Shown: positions 7,141 through 14,861 of the stretch, in pieces | Position numbering within the stretch: the stretch's first letter is position 1 | How the letters are laid out: the number at the start of each line of letters is the position of its first letter | NCBI GenBank assembly: GCA_964236465.1 | Contig: CAXSBZ010000006.1 | Location: forward strand, 1-64,000 | Reading direction: 5' to 3' | DNA length: 64,000 nucleotides | Source of the DNA: Mucilaginibacter_A sp964236465 | GTDB lineage: Bacteria; Bacteroidota; Bacteroidia; Sphingobacteriales; Sphingobacteriaceae | The notes under the pieces: model-generated | Databases searched by the model: none | The model's input: the letters and a program-made list of their open reading frames with translations, nothing else | What the model was told of the DNA's origin: nothing | Position numbers and translations under genes: made by a program

Positions 7141-9363
7141 TCAATCGCCCAAAATATCATGTAACACATTGTTATAAACCGATGATGCTTCTTTTATCGA
7201 CCCAAAATCAAGCTCATCAATTTTTAAACCACCGGAAGTAACGGTTCCAAGTAAGCTAAATTCAGTTTCGGAAGTGGCCAACAATTCAACCAAAGTTTCC
7301 TGGTTTTCCGGTTTGATGGAAACCACAACCCTGCCTTGTGCTTCGCCAAATAGGAAAGCATCCTTGCGGATTTCTGTATATGTTTCAATTTCAAACCCTA
7401 ATTCGTTTGGCATAGCAGATTCTAACAAAGCGATATATAACCCGCCATCAGAGACATCGTGTGCAGAAACCAGCAACTTTTCTTTGATCAATTGCTTGAT
7501 AACCTGCTGCATCGCATATTCTTTTTCCAAATCAAAATAAGGTGCGGGCGAAGCAGAAATTTTGTGGAAAGAAGCCAGGTATTGAGAAGAAGCAATATCG
7601 TTTTTAGATTCACCGATGAGGTAAATTAAATCGCCTCCATTTCTAAAATCAGAACGGGTCAATGTGGAAAGATCGTCCATTACGCCCAACATTCCAATTG
7701 TTGGCGTTGGAAAGACTGGCCCTTCATCACTGCTTTGATTATAAAAACTCACGTTTCCGCCCGTAACCGGCGTTTCAAATTTAATGCAAGCTTTACTCAT
7801 TCCTTTGATTGCGCCGACAAATTGCCAGTAAACTTCTGGCACATACGGATTGCCAAAGTTGAGGCAATTGGTAATGGCAACCGGCTCGCCGCCAGCGCAA
7901 GTGATGTTTCGGGCAGCTTCGGCAACGGCAATTTCGCAACCAATTTCCGGATCGGCATAAACATATCTGGAATTGCAATCCAAGGTTAAAACAATGGCTT
8001 TATCGGTTCCTTTTACAGCAACAACCGCAGCATCGCAAGGCTTGTTTGTGGTTAAAGTTGCTGTACCAACCATCGAATCGTACTGGTCGGTAACCCAACG
8101 TTTGGAAGCAATATTTGGGTGTGAAATCAAATGATTGGCAATTTCCTTCAAATCTTTTGGCTCTTCAATTTGATCGATATTAAACTTTTTGTTTTCGGCA
8201 AAGTAAGCTGGTTCTCGGTATTCGCGCTCGTAAACTGGCGCGCCTCCGCCCAAAACCAAATCATCTGCCGGAACATCGGCTACCATTTCTCTGTTGCGGT
8301 AATAAACCAAACGCTTGGTATCGGTTACTTCGCCAATCTGTACGCAGTTTAAATCCCATTTATCAAACACCGCTTGTACTTCTTTTTCGCGTCCTTTTTC
8401 TACCACAATCAGCATCCGTTCCTGTGATTCAGAAAGTAGGATTTCAAAGGGCTGCATGTTTTCCTGCCGGGTTGGAACTTTGTCCAAATCGATGATCATT
8501 CCGTGTTCTCCTTTGGCCGACATCTCAGAATTGGAGCAGATGATCCCTGCTGCGCCCATATCCTGCATCCCGATTACAGCCCCGGTTTTGATCACTTCCA
8601 ACGAAGCTTCCAGCAATAGTTTTTCCTGAAAAGGGTCGCCAACCTGAACGGCTGGCAAATCATTGACCGAATCTTCCGTGATATTTTTAGAGGCAAAAGC
8701 AGCACCATGAATCCCGTCTTTTCCTGTCGATGAACCAACTATAAAAACCGGGTTGCCCACGCCATAAGAAGTGGCCGAAACCGTTTCGCCAGCTTTTACA
8801 ATTCCGGCGGAGAAAGCATTAACCAACGGGTTGACCTGGAAACATTCATCAAAAAACAATTCGCCGCCAACCGTTGGGATACCAAAAGCGTTGCCATAAT
8901 CGCCGATGCCTTTTACCACGCCTTTGATCAGCCATTTGGTACGGTCGTTTTTCAAATCGCCAAAACGCAGGGAATTTAACTGTGCAATTGGCCTGGCACC
9001 CATCGTAAAAATATCGCGGTTGATGCCGCCTACACCAGTCGCCGCGCCTTGATAAGGTTCTAAAGCGGAAGGATGATTATGAGATTCTATTTTAAAAGCA
9101 CAACCGATGCCATCGCCCAAATCAACCAACCCGGCGTTTTCTTCCCCGGCTTTGGCCAGCATCCGCGGACCATCTTTCGGCAATTTTTTTAACCAGGTGA
9201 TGGAGTTTTTGTAGGAACAATGCTCGCTCCACATCACCGAAAAAATAGAAAGCTCGGTAAAGTTGGGCACACGGCCTAATATTTCTTTAATGCGTTCAAA
9301 TTCTTCGGGAAGCAGTCCAAGGTCGGTGGCGGTTTGTAGGGTGGTTAAGTTTTGCGGCTCCAA
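7141..9363 (-). CDS. purL: phosphoribosylformylglycinamidine synthase II
   Basis: This 740-residue protein is the small PurL synthetase, which turns FGAR, ATP and glutamine-derived ammonia into FGAM in purine synthesis, together with PurS and PurQ. Typical blocks are WSEHCSYKNS near residue 45, KIESHNHPSALEPYQGAATG near 90, GGDL and ITNCLNFGNP in the second half and SAHDVSDGGL near 640. It lacks the glutaminase domain of the large enzyme, so separate PurQ and PurS must exist elsewhere. Near the end, DFGSIKEASSV is encoded by a DM25 copy. The gene appears monocistronic. Confidence 0.96.
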   Translation of the reverse strand: MEPQNLTTLQTATDLGLLPEEFERIKEILGRVPNFTELSIFSVMWSEHCSYKNSITWLKKLPKDGPRMLAKAGEENAGLVDLGDGIGCAFKIESHNHPSALEPYQGAATGVGGINRDIFTMGARPIAQLNSLRFGDLKNDRTKWLIKGVVKGIGDYGNAFGIPTVGGELFFDECFQVNPLVNAFSAGIVKAGETVSATSYGVGNPVFIVGSSTGKDGIHGAAFASKNITEDSVNDLPAVQVGDPFQEKLLLEASLEVIKTGAVIGMQDMGAAGIICSNSEMSAKGEHGMIIDLDKVPTRQENMQPFEILLSESQERMLIVVEKGREKEVQAVFDKWDLNCVQIGEVTDTKRLVYYRNREMVADVPADDLVLGGGAPVYEREYREPAYFAENKKFNIDQIEEPKDLKEIANHLISHPNIASKRWVTDQYDSMVGTATLTTNKPCDAAVVAVKGTDKAIVLTLDCNSRYVYADPEIGCEIAVAEAARNITCAGGEPVAITNCLNFGNPYVPEVYWQFVGAIKGMSKACIKFETPVTGGNVSFYNQSSDEGPVFPTPTIGMLGVMDDLSTLTRSDFRNGGDLIYLIGESKNDIASSQYLASFHKISASPAPYFDLEKEYAMQQVIKQLIKEKLLVSAHDVSDGGLYIALLESAMPNELGFEIETYTEIRKDAFLFGEAQGRVVVSIKPENQETLVELLATSETEFSLLGTVTSGGLKIDELDFGSIKEASSVYNNVLHDILGD
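7185..7209 (-). repeat. DM25 copy, GA form, inside purL
   Basis: ATGCTTCTTTTATC followed by GACCCAAAATC; encodes DFGSIKEAS about 20 residues before the end of PurL. Confidence 0.8.
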
Positions 9364-9386
9364 TATGTTTTGTTTTGATGGATGCG

Positions 9387-9394
9387 CAAAATTA
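9387..9394 (-). promoter_or_regulatory. -7 element of purL promoter
   Basis: On the minus strand TAATTTTG matches TAnnTTTG, 23 bases before the purL ATG. No clear -33 TTG is present. Confidence 0.5.
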
Positions 9395-9456
9395 AAAATT
9401 TAAAGGGAAGGTAAGGAAGGTAATGTCAATTGAAGTGAGGTTTACAATGATCTTAT

Positions 9457-9480
9457 AAATTTAGGTGATAAAAGAAGCAT
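9457..9480 (+). repeat. DM25 copy, GA form, intergenic
   Basis: AAATTTAGGT then GATAAAAGAAGCAT, in the gap between purL and the first cassette gene. Confidence 0.85.
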
Positions 9481-9704
9481 GGTTATGCGGAACTGGATTG
9501 GATTTCGTATACTGTATTGTTTAAGCTTGTGGTTTGGGGTTTGGTTACTTTGCATTTTGTATTGTTGATTTTCACAAACAACATTCAATTGTATTTTAAA
9601 ATACTGAAAACCATTACTTTAGCAAGGAACTAAAAGTTATTAGCAAGCAAATTTTGAAATTTAAAAAAGTTTAACTAAAACAAGAAACTTTCGTATATTT
9701 AAGA

Positions 9705-9719
9705 GTTAGCTGCAAACCC
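9705..9719 (+). other. Cassette-boundary site (attC R'-like)
   Basis: GTTAGCTGCAAACCC lies two bases before the ATG at 9722. Its GTTAGCTGCA part is the inverse complement of TGCAGCTAAC just after the stop of the same gene (10244-10253), so the gene is bracketed by inverted sites as in integron cassettes. Confidence 0.55.
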
Positions 9720-9721
9720 GA

Positions 9722-10240
9722 ATGACAATTCAAGAATTAGCACACAAAGAGGACGAGTTATATTCTAAAGTTATTGACTTGTGTGATAAGCCTCAAACAA
9801 CAGAAGCAAAAGAACAATTAAACATAGTTTTTACTGAATACGAAAAACTACATCAAACATACGCAGACTTATCCTCCCATGAAATTGAAGCTTTGAAGCG
9901 TGGACTTTTTATTCAATGGTATACCTTGACAGAGCCTAATTATTTGACTGGAATTTCAAATATAGACGAAGCAGCAGCAGAAAAAGTGATACAAAACTTG
10001 AACAAACTAATTTCAACTTACAAAACTGACAATGAACTAAACTGGATGCTTAACTACTATTCCAATTGGGACTTCGTTTTTAAAATATATAAATCATTTA
10101 AAGGTTTTGATATAAATATTGTAAACGAACAGAATAACCACTTACCAGAATTTATTGACAAAGAAGAAATGAAACTAAGAGGACAAATGGGAAAGTATTG
10201 GAACTCGTTGACAAGATTCAATAACAGTAAAATTAAATAG
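9722..10240 (+). CDS. cassette-like hypothetical protein, 172 aa
   Basis: The product is not recognised. It is acidic and Glu/Asn/Lys-rich, predicted mostly helical, without signal peptide or membrane segment (start MTIQELAHKEDELYSKVID; aromatic-rich middle NWMLNYYSNWDFVFKIYKSF). Codon use is more AT-rich than that of neighbouring housekeeping genes. The coding region begins two bases after a GTTAGCTGCA site and ends three bases before the inverted TGCAGCTAAC, the tight fit typical of a promoterless gene cassette. It may be a defence, toxin-partner or stress gene, as many cassette genes are, but nothing in the sequence shows which. Confidence 0.7.
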   Translation: MTIQELAHKEDELYSKVIDLCDKPQTTEAKEQLNIVFTEYEKLHQTYADLSSHEIEALKRGLFIQWYTLTEPNYLTGISNIDEAAAEKVIQNLNKLISTYKTDNELNWMLNYYSNWDFVFKIYKSFKGFDINIVNEQNNHLPEFIDKEEMKLRGQMGKYWNSLTRFNNSKIK

Positions 10241-10249
10241 GTCTGCAGC

Positions 10250-10366
10250 TAACATTGGTTTGGCAAAAAACTGGTCGACGAATTAAACATCAACTTTTGT
10301 TTTACTATTTTGCTTCAGTTCCGGCTGACGAATAGAAATTTAGCCGATAAAAGAAGCATCAACATT
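10250..10366 (+). repeat. 115-bp direct repeat, copy 1
   Basis: Starts TAACATTGGTTTGGCAAAAAAC and ends at CATCAACATTT. Copy 2 follows the Fic gene at 11078-11194; the two differ at scattered bases. Confidence 0.85.
10336..10359 (+). repeat. DM25 copy, GA form, inside the 115-bp repeat
   Basis: AAATTTAGCC then GATAAAAGAAGCAT; the same position in the second 115-bp repeat also holds a copy. Confidence 0.85.
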
Positions 10367-10476
10367 TGATTATAAATTTAACTTTGGTTTCGGACTGACG
10401 AGTTTCAAATTCCAGTTCTTCAACAACCCAACAGCGTTATCTGCAACCCTACAACCACAATCATTTCAAACTTTAA

Positions 10477-11034
10477 ATGAAAAATATCGATAAGAAAAGT
10501 TTAGCGAAAGCTTATAGTTTGTTTGACACTGGTGATATAGATAAAATAGACATTGGGACAAGCAAAGGGTTGCAGCAAATACACAAATATTTGTTTGACG
10601 GACTTTATGATTTTGCCGGAAAGATTCGTACCCAAAATATCTCAAAAGGTGGTTTCAGGTTTGCAACAGCATTGTATTTAAAGGAAATTTTGCAAAAAGT
10701 GGAACAAATGCCAGAGAACACTTTTGAAGAAATTATTGAAAAGTATGTGGAAATGAACATTGTCCACCCTTTTATAGAAGGCAACGGCAGGGCAATGCGG
10801 ATATGGCTGGACATGCTTTTGAAAAAGAGGCTTAAAAAAGTAGTAAACTGGCAATTTGTAGATAAATCGCTTTATTTACAGGCAATGGAACGCAGCCCTA
10901 TCAACGACCTGGAATTACGGATGTTGCTTGTTGCCAACTTAACAGATGACATAAACAACCGGGAAATTATTTTTAAGGGTATCGACCAATCCTACTATTA
11001 CGAAGGATATGAAAAAGAAGATGATGACGAATAA
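10477..11034 (+). CDS. Fic/DOC family protein, class III with C-terminal inhibitory motif
   Basis: This 185-residue protein has a complete Fic active site, HPFIEGNGRAMR at residues 97-108, with the catalytic His97 and the anion-binding GNGR. Such enzymes transfer AMP (or a similar group) from a nucleotide to hydroxyl side chains of target proteins. The GKIRTQNISKGGFRFA segment (48-63) and SPINDLELR block are conserved in the family. The tail holds S172-YYY-E176-G, matching the S/T-xxx-E-G/N self-inhibition helix of class III Fic enzymes such as Neisseria NmFic, so activity is probably autoregulated. Flanked by cassette-boundary sites, without a separate antitoxin gene. Confidence 0.88.
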   Translation: MKNIDKKSLAKAYSLFDTGDIDKIDIGTSKGLQQIHKYLFDGLYDFAGKIRTQNISKGGFRFATALYLKEILQKVEQMPENTFEEIIEKYVEMNIVHPFIEGNGRAMRIWLDMLLKKRLKKVVNWQFVDKSLYLQAMERSPINDLELRMLLVANLTDDINNREIIFKGIDQSYYYEGYEKEDDDE

Positions 11035-11071
11035 AGTTGGTGCTTCAATAATTTTAGCAAATAGAAGGGCC

Positions 11072-11194
11072 GCACATAACATTGGTTTGGCAAAAAACCG
11101 GCGGACGGATTAAACATCAACTTTTATTTTGCTATTTTATTTCAGTTTCTGCTTGCGAACAAAAATTTAGCAGATAAAAGAAGCATCAACATTT
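11072..11194 (+). repeat. 115-bp direct repeat, copy 2, with R''-like site
   Basis: GCACATAACATTGGTTTGGC begins the segment shortly after the Fic stop; the sequence from 11078 on is the second copy of the repeat at 10250. No R'-like GTTATCTGCA follows, so the array appears to end or to have decayed here. Confidence 0.8.
11163..11186 (+). repeat. DM25 copy, GA form, inside repeat copy 2
   Basis: AAATTTAGCA then GATAAAAGAAGCAT. Confidence 0.85.
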
Positions 11195-11214
11195 AAACAA
11201 TAATTGAAGTTCCT

Positions 11215-11273
11215 AATTATCTGCCATAAAAGAAGCATTCCATAACGGATGCTTCTTTTACCCACTAAAAATT
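11215..11273. repeat. Head-to-head DM25 pair forming a hairpin
   Basis: A forward copy (11215-11238, CATAAAAGAAGCAT) and a reverse copy (11249-11273, ATGCTTCTTTTACC) face each other across ten bases. It lies between the convergent Fic and tonB genes and could act as a two-way terminator. Confidence 0.8.
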
Positions 11274-11281
11274 AGCAACAG

Positions 11282-12100
11282 TTACTCCTGGATCGTAAAA
11301 TTGATCGGTATCGTATAACGTACCCTTACCGCTTTCCCGTTTTGGATGCCGGGTTTCCATTGCAGAGCCATTTTTAAAACGCGTTTGGCTTCTTCGTCAA
11401 AACCATGGCCTGCCGGTTTGGTAACCTGGATATCGGTGATCCGCCCGTCTTTTTCAATCGTAAAACTCATATACACGCGGCCAGAAATGCCTTCGCTGGA
11501 TGCCTGCTCCGGATAGCGCAGGTTCTTGCCCAAAAACTTCGACCAGCCTTCTATCCCACCCGGAAATTCAGGCAGTTTTTCTAACATCGCTACATTTTTA
11601 ACTTCGTTATCCGGCTTGTCTGTTCCGTTTCCTCCGATGGTTGGCGTATTTAAAGCTGGGATATTACCCGGCATATCTTCCAAGCCCCTTGCTGCGCTTT
11701 GGCCTGTAATTGGTTTTGGTTCTGTTGTTGCCAGCGCATCCGGTACAACTTTCATCACTTGCGATGGCGCCGCTTTTTGTGTTGCTGCCGAAGTTACCGG
11801 TTGTGTTTTAGCTGGTTTTTTTGTAGGTGCAATCTCGGCTGGCGGTGCTTTCAGGTTGGTGAGGTTAATTAAAGTTTCTGCCTCATGTTTCGAGATAGAA
11901 ACCGGATCGTGATGTTGTTTGATCAGCAAGGAAAGCACCACCAGCAGTGCCGTAAAAAACGTTGCCGTAAAAATCAATGCTTTTAAAATGTTGCTGTTGT
12001 AATGCTGCCGAAGTTCGTAAGCACCATAGCTTTTGTTCCTTTCGGAAAATACAAGTTCGAGCCACTCGGAATTGTACAAATTTAATTTTGATTTGAACAT
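11282..12100 (-). CDS. TonB family energy transducer
   Basis: The likely start is the ATG at 12100 (MFKSKLNLYNSEWLELVF, a conserved Bacteroidota TonB opening), giving 272 residues; an upstream ATG would add ten. One membrane segment lies near residues 41-63, followed by a Pro/Ala/Lys-rich periplasmic spacer (APTKKPAKTQPV). The C-terminal TonB domain covers about 190-272 with YPEQASSEGISGRVYMSF and VRYTIPINF. The protein couples the proton gradient, via ExbB/ExbD, to outer-membrane receptors such as the one at 44688. No exbBD is adjacent. Confidence 0.93.
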   Translation of the reverse strand: MFKSKLNLYNSEWLELVFSERNKSYGAYELRQHYNSNILKALIFTATFFTALLVVLSLLIKQHHDPVSISKHEAETLINLTNLKAPPAEIAPTKKPAKTQPVTSAATQKAAPSQVMKVVPDALATTEPKPITGQSAARGLEDMPGNIPALNTPTIGGNGTDKPDNEVKNVAMLEKLPEFPGGIEGWSKFLGKNLRYPEQASSEGISGRVYMSFTIEKDGRITDIQVTKPAGHGFDEEAKRVLKMALQWKPGIQNGKAVRVRYTIPINFTIQE

Positions 12101-12434
12101 GAGTTTGAAATTTAGTTTAGCGTATAACAATGCCTGTTCAACAAAATTGTAACATTAATGTTACTTTATGTTACAAATATTTTATGGGTAAAAACAGCAT
12201 CGGTTGCAGCGGGAAAATCAAGATGATCAGATGGATGAGTAGTTTTTTTTCAACACAAAAAGCTCCTGATATTGCCTTAAAATGTTTCGGATAGCAAATC
12301 ATCCTTGTATCAGCCATAATTTTGGCTTTTCTTATGAAATACATAACATTTCTTGTAACTATGGCGTGGATTTCTACCGCAGATAATTTTTTTGCGTTCT
12401 TGTCCCAAACACTTAAAAAAAACCAATTATTGAT
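12101..12434. other. Divergent intergenic region tonB / glnN
   Basis: It must carry promoters for both genes. One DM25 AC-form copy is present. A TAATTTTTTTG stretch near 12384 is a weak -7 candidate for glnN. No further gene is seen. Confidence 0.5.
12177..12200 (+). repeat. DM25 copy, AC form, intergenic
   Basis: ATATTTTATG then GGTAAAAACAGCAT, between divergent tonB and glnN. Confidence 0.7.
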
Positions 12435-14609
12435 ATGTCTAACATCCGTTTTCAGGCGCTTCAGTCTGTCTTAACCCGCGTTATTCCGGAAGTAAATGCG
12501 CCTTCGACTAAAATCTCAGATTATTTTGGTTGCAATGTTTTTGATAAAAAGAAAATGCAGGAATACCTGTCAAAAGAAGCCTACCAAAGCATCATCGATT
12601 CCATAGACAAAGGTGTTCCTGTTGAGCGAGAAATTGCCGAACACATTGCTTCGGCCTTAAAAACCTGGGCCGTGAGCAAAGGCGTTACGCATTACACGCA
12701 CTGGTTCCAGCCATTAACCGGTACAACAGCAGAGAAACACGATTCGTTTTTCGAGCCAAGCGGAGACGGAACCGGCATAGAAAAATTTAGCGGTGATGCC
12801 TTGGCCCAGCAGGAACCCGATGCTTCCAGCTTCCCGAATGGTGGTATCCGCAACACGTTTGAAGCGCGCGGTTATACCGCTTGGGACCCATCTTCTCCGG
12901 CTTTTATCATCAACCAAACGCTGTGCATCCCAACGGTTTTTGTTTCTTATACCGGCGAAGCGCTGGATTATAAAGTGCCTTTGCTAAAAGCGTTGGTTGC
13001 TTTGGATAAAGCAGCTGTGGATGTTTGCCATTATTTTGATAAAGGCATCGAAAAAGTAAATGCTTCTTTGGGCATCGAGCAGGAATATTTTTTGGTGGAT
13101 ATTGCTTTGTTCAATGCCCGGCCAGACTTGTTTCTGACGGGAAGAACGCTGTTCGGCCACATGTCTGCCAAAAGTCAGCAACTGGAAGATCATTATTTCG
13201 GCTCCATCCCGGACCGTGTTTACACTTACATGCAGGAATTTGAAACGGAAGCTTTAAAGTTAGGCATTCCGTTGAAAACCCGCCATAACGAGGTTGCGCC
13301 TTCCCAGTTTGAATGTGCGCCGATTTATGAAGAAATCAACCTGGCTATCGATCATAACCAATTGCTGATGGATTTGATGGATAAAGTTGCGTTGCGCCAT
13401 CATTTTAAAGTTTTATTACACGAAAAACCTTATGCCGGCATCAACGGTTCGGGCAAGCACAACAATTGGTCGCTAATTACCAATACCGGAAAAAACCTGT
13501 TATCGCCGGGCAAAACGCCGAAAAATAATCTGATGTTTCTAACCTTTTTTGTAAACACCATCCGTGCCGTTTATGAACATGCGGATTTGTTGCGCGCATC
13601 TATCGCTTCGGTTACCAACGATCACCGTTTGGGTGCCAATGAAGCGCCGCCAGCTATTATTTCTATCTTTTTGGGCAGCCAGCTGAACGAGGTTTTGGAT
13701 GAGATCGATACCGCACGCATCAGTCGGATTATGAAAGATGAAAACTCGTTGTGGTCCGGAATCCCTAAAATCCCGCAGATTTTGAGAGATAATACTGATC
13801 GGAACAGAACTTCGCCTTTTGCTTTTACCGGCAATAAATTTGAGTTGCGTGCGGTTGGTTCTTCGGCTAATTCTTCCAGTCCTATGACGATTTTAAATTT
13901 GATCGTGGCCGACCAGCTGACGAAGTTTAAATATGAAGTAGATAAGCTCATCAAAAAAGGTGAGAAAAAAGATGTGGCTTTGATGATGATCATCAAAAGG
14001 TACATCAAAGAATCCAAGTCCATCCGTTTTGAAGGAAACGGTTACAGCGAAGAATGGGAAAAAGAAGCAGCAACCCGGGGTTTGGCCAACATCAAATCAA
14101 CCCCAAAAGCACTGGATGTTTTGGTGGCCGAAAAAACAGCCGAACTGTTCCACAAAACCGGTGTTTTTAGTGAACGTGAAGCCCATGCCCGCCACGAAAT
14201 TCTACTGGAAAACTTCTACAAAAAACTGCAGATTGAAGCGCGTGTGATGGGCGAATTGATTAATAGTTCTATCCTGCCGGCTGCTATTATTTATCAAAAC
14301 AAGCTGATTGATAACGTAAAGGGTTTAAAAGAAATCGGCCTGGAAGAAGCATCTTATAGCGCACAGATGGAGTTGATCCGCAAAATTTCCACGCATATCA
14401 ACGAAGTTAAAACCGATGCCAATGAAATGCTGGAAGAGCGAAAAAAAGCCAACGTGATTGAAGATTTACGCGAAAAAGCCATTGCGTATGATGAAAAAGT
14501 AAAAAGCTATTTTGATCCGATCCGCTATCACGTAGATAAATTGGAACAATTGGTGGACGATGCGCAATGGCCGCTGCCGAAGTTTAGGGAGTTGTTGTTT
14601 ATTAAATAG
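12435..14609 (+). CDS. glnN: glutamine synthetase type III
   Basis: This 724-residue protein is a GSIII, the large dodecameric form common in Bacteroidota, which makes glutamine from glutamate, ammonia and ATP. Diagnostic features are the N-terminal GSIII domain with THYTHWFQPLTGTTAEKHDSF, the metal-binding LGIEQEYFLVD, the KTRHNEVAPSQFECAP block, GSGKHNNWS and the TGNKFELRAVGSSANS segment. It stands alone, about 39 kb from the type II enzyme and the ammonium transporter, so the organism has two glutamine synthetases in this window. Expression is probably nitrogen-controlled, but no operator was recognised. Confidence 0.96.
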   Translation: MSNIRFQALQSVLTRVIPEVNAPSTKISDYFGCNVFDKKKMQEYLSKEAYQSIIDSIDKGVPVEREIAEHIASALKTWAVSKGVTHYTHWFQPLTGTTAEKHDSFFEPSGDGTGIEKFSGDALAQQEPDASSFPNGGIRNTFEARGYTAWDPSSPAFIINQTLCIPTVFVSYTGEALDYKVPLLKALVALDKAAVDVCHYFDKGIEKVNASLGIEQEYFLVDIALFNARPDLFLTGRTLFGHMSAKSQQLEDHYFGSIPDRVYTYMQEFETEALKLGIPLKTRHNEVAPSQFECAPIYEEINLAIDHNQLLMDLMDKVALRHHFKVLLHEKPYAGINGSGKHNNWSLITNTGKNLLSPGKTPKNNLMFLTFFVNTIRAVYEHADLLRASIASVTNDHRLGANEAPPAIISIFLGSQLNEVLDEIDTARISRIMKDENSLWSGIPKIPQILRDNTDRNRTSPFAFTGNKFELRAVGSSANSSSPMTILNLIVADQLTKFKYEVDKLIKKGEKKDVALMMIIKRYIKESKSIRFEGNGYSEEWEKEAATRGLANIKSTPKALDVLVAEKTAELFHKTGVFSEREAHARHEILLENFYKKLQIEARVMGELINSSILPAAIIYQNKLIDNVKGLKEIGLEEASYSAQMELIRKISTHINEVKTDANEMLEERKKANVIEDLREKAIAYDEKVKSYFDPIRYHVDKLEQLVDDAQWPLPKFRELLFIK

Positions 14610-14646
14610 CTGTCGGCTTTTAGCTATCAGCGTAATAGCTAAATTT

Positions 14647-14679
14647 AAAAAGCTTTGGAAATATCCGAAGCTTTTTTTA
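14647..14679 (+). terminator. Terminator of glnN
   Basis: Stem AAAAAGCTTTGGA / TCCGAAGCTTTTT with a T run, about 40 bases after the stop. Confidence 0.8.
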
Positions 14680-14695
14680 TGGCATAAAAACAGTA
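14673..14695 (+). repeat. DM25 copy, AC form, intergenic
   Basis: TTTTTATGG then CATAAAAACAGTAT, immediately following the terminator stem. Confidence 0.75.
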
Positions 14696-14746
14696 TTGCT
14701 GATAGCACTTAGCTTTCAGCAGTCAACTATCAGTGCCATTCTAAAT

Positions 14747-14780
14747 TAAAAAGCTTCAGCAATTTCCTAAGCTTTTTTAT
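14747..14780 (+). terminator. Second terminator-like stem after glnN
   Basis: AAAAAGCTTCAGCAA / TTTCCTAAGCTTTTTT forms a weaker stem of the same sequence type as the first one. Confidence 0.5.
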
Positions 14781-14797
14781 GCCGATAAAAACAGCAT
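14773..14797 (+). repeat. DM25 copy, AC form, intergenic
   Basis: TTTTTTATGCC then GATAAAAACAGCAT. Confidence 0.8.
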
Positions 14798-14849
14798 TGA
14801 ACTTTTTTATACGCTGATTGCTGACAGCTGATAGCTAAAAGCTTTTTCC

Positions 14850-14857
14850 TACTTTTG
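14850..14857 (+). promoter_or_regulatory. -7 element of purM promoter
   Basis: TACTTTTG ends four bases before the ATG at 14862, so the purM transcript would be leaderless. No TTG is seen at the correct -33 distance. Confidence 0.55.
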
Positions 14858-14861
14858 CCCC

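Larger units (their letters stand above)
9364..9721. other. Intergenic stretch upstream of purL and cassette gene
   Basis: It contains the purL promoter, one DM25 copy and a cassette-boundary site (listed separately). No reading frame with a recognisable product is seen; the rest is AT-rich. Confidence 0.6.
10242..10449 (+). repeat. attC-like recombination site / long intercassette sequence
   Basis: The segment starts with TCTGCAGCTAACATTGG (R''-like, 10242-10258) and ends with GCGTTATCTGCAACCC (R'-like, 10434-10449); TGCAGCTAAC and GTTATCTGCA are inverse complements except one base. Between them are a DM25 copy and two imperfect CGG(A)CTGACGA repeats (10322 and 10391). At about 200 bp it is longer than most attC sites. 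The family match to RYYYAAC / GTTRRRY is only partial, so this is an inference from layout. Confidence 0.5.
14610..14845. repeat. Region of AGCTGATAGCT-type repeats and two hairpins
   Basis: Short related units (TTTTAGCTATCAGCG, TGATAGCACTTAGCTTTCAGC, CTGACAGCTGATAGCTAAAAGC) alternate with two terminator-like stems and two DM25 copies. No gene fits. The units occur again at 5715-5778. Confidence 0.6.
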
